From the NCBI GenBank assembly GCA_944990035.1, contig CALYLX010000097.1, positions 186,001 to 250,000 of the forward strand: a stretch of 64,000 nt of DNA. The letters run 5' to 3'. A program made the translations under genes and the position numbers. The notes under the pieces are model-generated. The model was not told where the DNA came from. It searched no databases and saw only the letters and a list, made by a program, of their open reading frames with translations. Position 1 is the first letter of the stretch. The number at the start of each line of letters is the position of its first letter. Of this stretch, positions 55,650-64,000 are shown one piece after another. Origin of the DNA: Clitopilus passeckerianus (lineage: Eukaryota > Basidiomycota > Agaricomycetes > Agaricales > Entolomataceae).

Positions 55650-57657
55650 ATGGTTAGGACGTTGCTCACTTTGGCTTTGGCCTCTACGGCACTGGTCGTT
55701 CAAGCTGCCGCATCTGCTGAGCTGGGTTACAGCCCAGATGATTCGCTGATTCGACCCATCAGTCAAGTCTATATGGGAGGGAACTCGACATGTTTGATGC
55801 CCGAACTAGCTGGTTTGGGTCGTAGGCAGATACGGACTTGCAATGATCCAGGCTATGGTCAGTATTGAACCCTATACGAACCATCTATTCCATCGCTGAC
55901 CATCTATACACAGTTCCATGTTCGAATGCCAACTTCTGCTGTCTCCCGGGTCAAATTTGCCAGCCGAACAAGTACGTTCAAGATTTGGATTATCAATTTT
56001 GTGAAGGCATCAAGCTAACTGCTTGATTCCTCAGTCCCCGCGGTGGTGCGAATGGATGGTGCTGCCCTAGCTACGCCCTGCAATGTAGTGGACGAGCTTG
56101 CTGTGATGGATCCAAGTAAGCAATACGTTGCTAGGTTTCGTTGCTCAGGCGCTGATATTTATCGACAGAGCGTTCTGCTGTGGAACAACTTGCTGCCTCA
56201 CGGGACAGACCTGCAGCAATGGTCAATGCCACACGTCTTCCACCCCCAAGCCAACGCCGACACCTACACCAACACCTACGCCGACACCAACGCCGACCCC
56301 TACCCCTACACCAACGCCCACGCCCAGCCCTTCCCCCTCTCCCTCACCCAGTGGTAGTGGCGGCCCTTCTATCACTGTCACAGGCTCCAACAACCCCCAG
56401 GAGACCAGGATACCCGTCGGAAGCATCAACTTGGACTACAACCGACTCGTCTATGGTTCGAGGCAGCTATCCTCCGACCTACAGGATGAACGTAAACAGG
56501 CAATTTCGAAGGTTCGTTCGTTTTCGTTCTGTTCTTGATTCGCGAGCCTGACCGGTCCCTCCTAGCTCTTCGAAGGCATTTGCAAAGGCCTCGGCTCTGC
56601 CACCTCAACGATCTTGTCGTTCACCGATGATGCGAGTCGGCAGAGGGCTAACCACCAGGCTTCCAGTTGCAGCATGAATCCTTGTGCCAACAACCCATCT
56701 GGATCTTCCTGCATGCAGGTTCGCTAATTTCATTCTCACCATGCGAATTGCTCCTAACCGGTTTTCAGTTCCCATTCGCCAGTACCACCGATGCCGGCTC
56801 TGGTGGAACCTGGACATGTGTACCCCCTTTGTAAGGACTATCCTGGTCATCACCCTGCCTCGCATTAACACCTGTGCAGGACCCAATACATCACAGGCGC
56901 CATCCTCTTCAACTTCAGGAACCAAAGCAGGATTTCCGCAGGTCAAGCGTACAAGATTGCACTTTCCAGCTTCAACTGCCAAACCTTGACCCCAGCACCT
57001 CTTATGAACGGCGCGGCCGACGTCAACCCCGCCCTCGGTACGAAGGGCTCGGCAAAGAGCAGCATTTCGCAAAGGGACTTGACGCCTGGAGGATCTGATT
57101 TGCAGAGTAAGTCCAACCCCACGCATTTCGCAAGCCTTTCACTGAGTGATTCCTTTTGCAGCTGAATCTTTCCCGCCATTCACTGACCAGGACACCTTAA
57201 GCACGGTCATTAGCGGCCTCGGTAGTATGTCTGCTGGAACGTAAGTGTGATTTGCTACAGTCATACCCATACAGGATTCTCATAACCCTGCTAGCTACAC
57301 TATCAACACCAAGATCACCTCTGGAACTGTCGCTGACCTCCGTGTCGTTGACGCTCAAGGAAACCAACTTGGCTCGTAAGTCCAGAATATTCTCCTACCA
57401 AACATTCCCACAACTGACTATTACGTGTTAGTTCATCGACCGACCTATTGTCGAACGGCCAACGCTCCCTGACGTTCACCCTCCCCTCCGATACGCTTGA
57501 TGTTGGTTACTACATGAGCACATTCGACACCTCTTTGAAGATCGATTCGACCATGCAAACCGGCACTAGTAATGCGGCCTCTTCGGTTCACGCTAAGCCA
57601 TTGACTGCTTCATTACTTAGCATTGTGACGCTCGTATTTGCTATCCAGTTCTTGTAA
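55650..57657 (+). CDS. Secreted Cys-rich protein, probably GPI-anchored
   Basis: Ten exons (55650-55857, 55914-55971, 56035-56115, 56169-56511, 56566-56718, 56769-56830, 56880-57106, 57162-57240, 57295-57375, 57432-57657) give 505 residues with every junction in frame. The first 22 residues form a signal peptide (MVRTLLTLALASTALVVQAA). Next is a Cys-rich module with repeated CC pairs (NFCCLPGQICQ, GWCCPSYALQCSGRACCDG, FCCGTTCCLTGQTCSNGQC). Then comes a (TP)n/(SP)n linker, a predicted beta-rich domain with further Cys, and a C-terminal hydrophobic tail (TASLLSIVTLVFAIQFL) after small residues, which fits a GPI signal. It is likely on the cell surface with the Cys module displayed on an O-glycosylated stalk. 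I do not recognise the family. Confidence 0.8.
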
Positions 57658-57924
57658 ACGAAGTGGACTTGACTTTCTCTTCACGGACTTTCATGACTCT
57701 TAGTTATAATTTCTTTCACTCAGCAATGATTTGTAGATACCCTTGTAGTGCTGTAAAATGCAATGGTTAATTGGTGTCTAAGCATATACGGTTAATACAG
57801 ATGGTCCATCTTAATGAATAGTCCAGTAGGATGTCGGGATACTGTAAAATGTCCTATCGTACGTTTAATTATCGTCCGCGTATAAGTAAGGGTTTAGTCA
57901 ATAAAAACTACAAAAGTCCATGAA
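57658..57924. other. Short convergent intergenic region
   Basis: 267 bases between the stop codons of the surface protein (+) and the ferritin-like gene (-). It is AT-rich, as expected for two 3' ends. Confidence 0.5.
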
Positions 57925-59188
57925 TTACGAGGAGGTCGTAGCTGAGGTGCTCTCAGCCGAAGATGCAGACGATGCAGACGAGGAAGTCTGCGAACCGACG
58001 GGGGCTGAAGCCGAAGTCGTCCCTCCAACACCCCCACCAGACTCGGTTCCATTCCCAGAGGTGCCATTCAAAGCCTTGTCGAAGATAAGAATGGCAGGTC
58101 CCGCCAAGATGCTGGAATCCGCAACGTTCGTCGAATTCGTGATTAGCGTGTAAACCGTGCCATTGAAATCACTGGGCAGGGAGACGCTGGATCCGTTCAA
58201 TGGGACAACGGTCTGGTTCAGGCCCTGGATGAAGGCTGCGTAACGGCTGGTGCTGTTATCGCTGGGGGCTGAATCGGTGGAATTGCCAAGGGTGGAGTTG
58301 AACGTGAAGGTCACGTTTCCGCCGGAAGTGGTTGCCAAAAGGTTTGGGGAGGGAGAGAATGGGAGTTGAGAGTTGTTCGACAGGCACGAGGATACGAAGG
58401 GGACGGCGAGAGTAAGTGTTTGATTAGGCGATAGTGGTGTCTAGGCAAGCGTGAGTCACTGCTGCAGAACCAGGAGGATGCCAGACTTACCTGAAAGGAA
58501 CTACCCCAACCTTGAACCCCATTGACGAATGAGGCAATCCAGCTTGCATGACGTGCGTCATTTCCGAGAATACTGCCGGCTATAGTTAGGATAGTCTTGT
58601 TCTGAATGCCGGGAAGGATGCCTAAGTAGGTAGAAGCGCCTGTGCGAAATCGTTAGCAGTGAATCGAAGAAACTGAAAGAATAATCTTACCAACATCCTC
58701 CAATTGGCGACTGTACTGGGCAAAGTCGGATACATTATTAAATGTGCTAGAAAGCTAACGTTAGGCCATGGCTACAGTGAAGAATCCGGAAGACGTACAA
58801 TGTATAGTTGCACGGCAGCTCGGCATCAGACCCTAGAGTCTCGTTGAGGAGCGCAATATGAGCTTGCTTGTCCTGTTGAATCCGGAGGTATTCATTCCGG
58901 ACAGCAGGGGAATAGCCCGAGGAGTTGAAAGCCTGCTCATCGAATTGCGATAATGCTTGGGTGTAGAAAGCGTTCTGGAGGTTTTCCACAGCTAGCGCAA
59001 AGTTTATTAAGGATGTATCTGGGCCAAAATTGTTCAATTCCCGCAGTACCATAACTGAAGCAATACCACTCACCGTTGCCAGTGTAGTTCGCGGAGGGGA
59101 TTGTAACGTTGACCTGGCGGGGCAGGTAGAGCGATCGAGAGGCTACAAGAGGAATTGCTGCAAGAGCTAGAAATTCTTTCATGATCAT
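57925..59188 (-). CDS. Secreted ferritin-like (Rds1-like) protein
   Basis: Five exons on the minus strand, the first 59188-59074 and the second 59054-58799; later joints lie near 58746, 58640 and 58490-58440. About 345 residues. Signal peptide KEFLALAAIPLVASRS. The ferritin-like four-helix domain shows NFALAVENLQNAFYTQALSQ, QQDKQAHIALLNETLG and GSILGNDARHASWIASFV. These correspond to the paired E..H metal-ligand-like motifs of this family; at the last site Asp stands where Glu is usual. The C-terminal part is Asn/Ser/Thr-rich with many N-glycosylation sites. Fungal members such as Rds1 respond to stress and starvation; the biochemical role is not established. An ATG at 59182 is an equally good start. 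Confidence 0.82.
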
Positions 59189-59273
59189 GAAATCTTGAGG
59201 GTTCGCCCTGGTACTTCATCCTATATAAACGATTTTCGCCACTGCGCACAGAAAAAATCGAAGCTGAGTTCAT

Positions 59274-59821
59274 AGTGGAGTATTACCTGTGTAATAGTCT
59301 CTTACATCAGCACTTCCTAGACACCAAGCTCGAGAAAATCAGGTCTGGCCCGTAGAATGGAGAGCTGTTTTGGGAAAATGGTTGTCGGACACACGACTTG
59401 ACGCATGAGGAACACTTTCCCTCGAATGAGAGATCCCGAACGTTTTGGCAGCATCTATTGTTCGTGCCAGACGCTCTGGTGTAGTCCTGAGTGGCCTAAT
59501 ATCGGTTTTGTCAGTCGGGCTCGTCATGGAGCGGAAGAACTAAAGGATGGGAGCGTATCCCACCGGTCCGGAGTTTCAGCCCCACATAACCGGTCATCGT
59601 CGATGGCTATGCGTCCATCCATACATGAACACCAAGACTCAGAACAGAGAGGACTCGGAGAGCACGACACGATACAGTCAGAGAAAATTTCTATTTGTTA
59701 CTTGATACGTCGTAATAATACATGCAACAGCTCCATCTACTACATACTCGAGACCCATATCCAACGATATACGTGTGGCCAGCGTAAAGGACCGTTTACA
59801 GATCAGAGGTCCTAAAAGTAC
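59274..59821. other. Intergenic between the ferritin-like and transporter genes
   Basis: 548 bases: the promoter side of the ferritin-like gene and the 3' flank of the transporter. The frame at 59405-59815 has no recognisable motif and is probably chance. Confidence 0.45.
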
Positions 59822-62800
59822 CTAGGTCAGGCGCTTGCAGTAGTCTGGGTTACCCTTCGGGTTCTAGAGAAGTAAAAGAAGATTAGTGGTGTGTAACTAA
59901 AGCAACCGAGAGAGCGTACCAAAGCCCAGTGGGGGAACGGCCTCTCAGTACCACTACCACCACCGACCGCGAAGGTCCAGACGAAAACCATGACCTGAGG
60001 AATTAATGAGAAACTTCTCGAATACCGGTAGAAAGGGCAACTTACGGAGGTTCCTCCATCCAAGGCAGCACTGAGCAAGAAGCTAAAGAATTTGTGAGCC
60101 CATCGCTTGCGGGACGAGGCAGAGAAAGGCTTACTTGTATTTACGGAACCAGGTGGCGCGGTATCTTCGAGTTTAAGTCAGAAAATATAAATTTCGGATA
60201 AATGACAGCTGCTCACTTCCTCAAGTAGTGTTGGGAGAAGATTGCGAGGAGGAAGGAGGTGAAGATTGAGGAGTTGATCCCGACACTTAGGTATCCGAGC
60301 TCGGCTGTAATACGACGACCAGGTTAGAAAGAGTCTTCCTCGAAGTGAGTGCCAACCACGTACCGACGAGGATGGGCGTGAAAACATAGTTGAAGCCAAC
60401 CTTGGGGTATTTCCTGTGCAGAAACCAGAATGGGATCGGGAATCCCAAGCCGGCAAGCAGCATGTAGGGGACGAACTGCAATGACACCATCAGCGACTAG
60501 TCACGTTTGCTTTGAGGAAGTAAATTTACGCCATAGCGAGTACCAGTAGCGTAGAGTGGCTTGCCGAGAGCACCCCAAGCAATAGCGGCACTGTTGTAAT
60601 CTTGAACTTGCTGGCCGGACCATACATTGGATCCCTGAACATCGAGTAGGATCGGACGCTGGGCCTTGATGACGGTCTTCATGATGACGAGATTGAGGAG
60701 ACCGCCCTGCCAGAATTGTCAATTATCAGTGTTGGCCGTTTATCAGCAGCATAAGGACTCACGATAACGGTACCGATCATTTGCATGGCGAAAGTGACGC
60801 GAGGTGGAAGCTTGGTGTATTGACCCTACAGAGAACATCAGTGAAAGTTTCGATAAGCAAAAAGCAAACAATTCGTACCAGCTTCAGATCCTTCAAGAGC
60901 GTGTATGACTGCACGACGGGGTTATAGCCGTACAGCGTGAAGTACATGTTGGCGACAGGCCTTCCGGGCACTAAAGCGCCGCCAAGCATCTGTTAGAAGG
61001 TTTAGTAGCTATTCTAGTGAAAGAGTATGCATTCCCACCTGAACCATGTTCTCGATACTTGGAGCATATCCGACCGTGGCATAGAGCTATTAGATATGTC
61101 ATATTAGCCTTGGGTACAGGTATCAGCAGGATGAACTTGTCACTTACAGTGCCGATGACGGGGACAAAGAACCAGGCGAAGATGAGCGCAACAATGAGTG
61201 CCCACCAAGGAAGACCGGAATCCGCGGCATAGGATGTACCGATTGCGATGGCACCCATAGCGATGAAGACTGCGAGATACCACCAATTGGAAATTTCTTT
61301 GTAGATCTAGCAAACCTATGAACTAGCTACTTTGCTGGCGGTGGTGGACGGCATACCTTCATCTTCTGATAGTGAGGATCATCACACTCCTCATTCTTGG
61401 ATTTGAGGAGGATGTGCCAGAGTGTCTTAGCGTGCCATAGAAGGAAATGGGTAATGGCAGCTTGGACATGTACATTAGCACGTAACCCGGATTCCAGTGG
61501 GCGGCTGCATACCTCCAATGTACATGGTACGGCTGATCTTGTAGAGCAGTTGGGAGGCAGCATACCACGGGAGACCCTGAAATCGACAATGAGATACTTC
61601 TCGGAGGTATCAGACTAAATGCATTACCTGTTCCTCGAGCTTGTCGTAGTTCAAAGTGAAGTCGTCGTTGAGGATATCGAGTTGACTGTATTGAGTACCT
61701 GGAAGCACAGGCTCAGTCTCATGAAAGGAACTTGGCTCAGCGTTACTTACCGTTCTCGTAGAAGAGCAGCTGGGTCAAGAATGGGAAGTTCTGGGCGTGC
61801 CAGATGTTCATCGAGTAGCAGGCACAGAAAGCGATCCTGTGGAGGTCTCAAATTAATCACTGGATGCGATGAATGAGCCTTGTAGACTGCTTACATGCAA
61901 ACAAGGCATCCAGTGTACAATGACAATTGGGTTGACAGAGGCGTGAACAAAGAGCCAATGGAACCACCACCAGCGCCGACGTAGGCCCAATCCAAACAGA
62001 TTGAAAATGCACCGAGACCTTCGTTACCAGCGGCACCGCCTGATATTGTTCGTTAGCTAGCCAAAGTAGATTACCAGCTGAAAAGCATACCGAAAATACG
62101 AGTGAACCATGCGCTTTGTTGGTTGGCAAGACAGAAGATACTGATACCAGTGAGGGTTCTAAATGCCAGCTTGTATCAGCGTCGTGGTTGGGGAAACAAT
62201 AACTCTAATCATTGCTTACGGTGCAATGTATTCCTGTCACGGAAGACATTAGCGTTGGAAAAGCCATTAAACTAACCAGAACTTACTGGGAACCATTCCC
62301 AGACAAAGATCCCGATGAAAATGATCCAGAAGAACTTGAGGCGTTTCTTCTGCATGACGGCCGACTTTCCACGGTGGAGGGCGTCGAACAATTGGACAGC
62401 GGGCATCAACTGCGGATAAACCGCATACGTAGGATAGACGAGAACAGAGCGTAAAATACCAGACATGCCATATCCGATCAACTGTGAGGCGATCAACCTA
62501 CGGGCATCGTTGAGTTTAGTAAAGTTGAGAAGAGTTGTAGGCTCACGAAAAGATAGCAACGGCAGTGTTGGGAATGACGTTGTAGTACAGATCCTGGGCA
62601 GCGAAGATACTAATGGCAGTCGCTGCCTGTGAAGTGGTAGAAGACATGATGACAATTGCAACATGCTCCTTGAGATCTGAAAGAAACGAGAACATGAACT
62701 GTTGTGACCAATATCCTTGATGGGAGCAACGTACTGAAGGGGCCAGGATTCAACCATCTGCGACATAATGTTAACTGGGCCAGGCCTTCGGATGTCGCAT

Positions 62801-63537
62801 TACTCACCTCAAGAACCAGTGATCCCTCGTCTGCAACCTGGCTACTGGGCTTGGCCCAGGAATAATCTCTTCCATCACCTAGGCTGCGCTTCAGACATAC
62901 GACGGCCTACGAGCTCTGTGGAAGCTCACCTTTCCGAGGATATAAGAGATGATTTGCAGGAAGAGCGAACTGACGTAGACCTTGAAGAAAGTTGAGTCCG
63001 CACCCGAGCTTGGCTATACGACGTAACTCACAGTTTGAGGACGGAAGTACTGTGAGATCTGGAGTCAGACGGTTGATTTCCAGCGAATGAATAGCCGCAA
63101 CTTACGAAAATTTGGCCCAAGACAGCACCGAAACAAGATAAACCGATTCCAAGGAACCACATCCGGAATGTCCAGACTGGAAGGCTGGGGTCATCTTCGA
63201 GAGAGATTAGGCGCAGGGAATAGTCGGCATCAGTTTCTGTGGAGAATCCATAGTTAGTATCGAACATTGCAGCTTAGGCGACAATGTTACCGATAGGTCG
63301 CTCCTTTCCATCGGCTCCCAAATCAATGAGACGTGGCCCTTCGGCATAAACCTCTCCAATGCTGGATGTATCGACCTTGTGATCCTTCAAGTCGATAGCC
63401 TTCTCGTCGTCGCTGTACTTGTCATCACTACCAACGACCGAAGCCGGGAGGCTGGCGACGCGAACGTTGTCGCGATCGGCCTTCTCGTTGACGACCTCAG
63501 TCTTCTCGTCTCGATGCAGTACCGGAGTCGACTCCAT
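59822..63537 (-). CDS. OPT-family oligopeptide transporter
   Basis: Many exons on the minus strand, from MESTPVLHRDEK at 63537 to NPKGNPDYCKRLT and stop at 59822. The family imports small peptides with protons across the plasma membrane. The N-terminus is cytosolic and acidic. Then come FRMWFLGIGLSCFGAVLGQI, QYFRPQT and VYVSSLFLQIISYILGK. The family signature NPGPFNLKEHVAIVIMSS forms exactly when an intron at about 62675-62736 is removed. Further blocks are SQLIGYGMSGILRSVLVYP, LPWWALIVALIFAWFFVPVI, GYNPVVQSYTLLKDLKLGQY, YPKVGFNYVFTPILV and the C-terminal FAVGGGSGTERPFPHWALNP. These give the expected string of 12-16 membrane segments. No stop breaks the spliced reading that I followed. Confidence 0.9.
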
Positions 63538-64000
63538 GCCTTGGGGGTAAGAGCAGAGATTGACACCCGCTAGAGAGCACCTTGCAGCCAGCTCGCTTCA
63601 ATTTATAGCACCTCAATGAAAGATACAATTCGCTCACATGGCCTGATGTGATAAGAACGGTCAGAAAAATTGGTTCCATTTGGAGTAGAAGCACAAGGTT
63701 GGGACGCCTTCAAGATCTGAATGCGGCGATACGCTTCCACTTTCGATATATACATTCCTTTCCACGAGACAATTAAGCCCCGACAAGCGGTTAGTTCACC
63801 AGCCGTGCTCCCAGTTAACATCCGCTGGGAAGACCCACAGATAATGTGATCAGAAGATTTCCCGGAAATCAGGTATTGATAGCATTGCCACAATATTGCG
63901 TTATCTTCCTTTGAAAGCGTTATTAGGAGTGGCCCATCTTTCGAGAGCAGCTATGGACCGAAAGGTTCGGTCAACGCATGTCCCCAAGGATCTAACTGGG
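63538..64000. other. 5' flank of the transporter gene
   Basis: 463 bases upstream of the OPT start on the minus strand. The short frames here have no recognisable motif. A GATA-like TGATAAGA at 63648-63655 could be a nitrogen-regulation site, as is common for peptide transporters, but a single match is weak evidence. Confidence 0.4.

Noticed and set aside
59405..59815. 136-residue ORF between the ferritin-like and OPT genes
   Set aside because: Composition is unlike the neighbouring genes and it has no recognisable domain or intron.

Overview
This window comes from a filamentous basidiomycete, most likely an Agaricomycete. The genes carry many short introns of about 50-60 bases. There is a FunK1-type kinase, a member of an Agaricomycete-type orphan gene family, a White Collar-1 photoreceptor that shows no GATA zinc finger, and fungal Ty3, copia, Tc1, hAT and Tad-like LINE elements. 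I cannot name the species. I see no rRNA, tRNA or CRISPR.

Layout. (1) 1-5,695: the C-terminal tail of a transposon-like protein, a FunK1 kinase gene and an orphan gene. (2) 5,972-46,757: about 41 kb of mobile elements. Up to 29,427 it is almost entirely one LINE family (called family A here) in at least ten pieces on both strands. The pieces share a 5' end, a 3' hairpin and poly(A) tails and are joined to one another at odd points. Then come a hAT remnant, a copia remnant, two Tc1 families, two broken minus-strand Ty3/Gypsy copies and one recent Ty3/Gypsy element with identical 466-bp LTRs and a CCACC target duplication. (3) 47,690-53,680: a mitochondrial PDK-type kinase followed closely by WC-1, both on the + strand. 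(4) 55,650-63,537: a secreted, Cys-rich, probably GPI-anchored protein (+), a secreted ferritin-like (Rds1-like) protein (-) and an OPT-family oligopeptide transporter (-).

The host genes do not look like a pathway cluster. They are housekeeping, light-sensing, surface and nutrient-uptake genes beside a large nest of transposons. Four observations stand out. The young Ty3 element carries an extra gene after the chromodomain that is also present in an older copy, and nearly all its frame breaks look like one base missing from a homopolymer run. The two Tc1 families each carry, after the transposase, a terminal module of about 230 bp with inverted repeats at both of its ends; the family 1 module (227 bp) also occurs alone. 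The LINE family's exact 5' end recurs at three chimeric junctions. One LINE ORF2 stays open for 1,088 codons after losing most of its reverse transcriptase.

Splice sites were read by eye and checked for reading frame, but not against transcripts.
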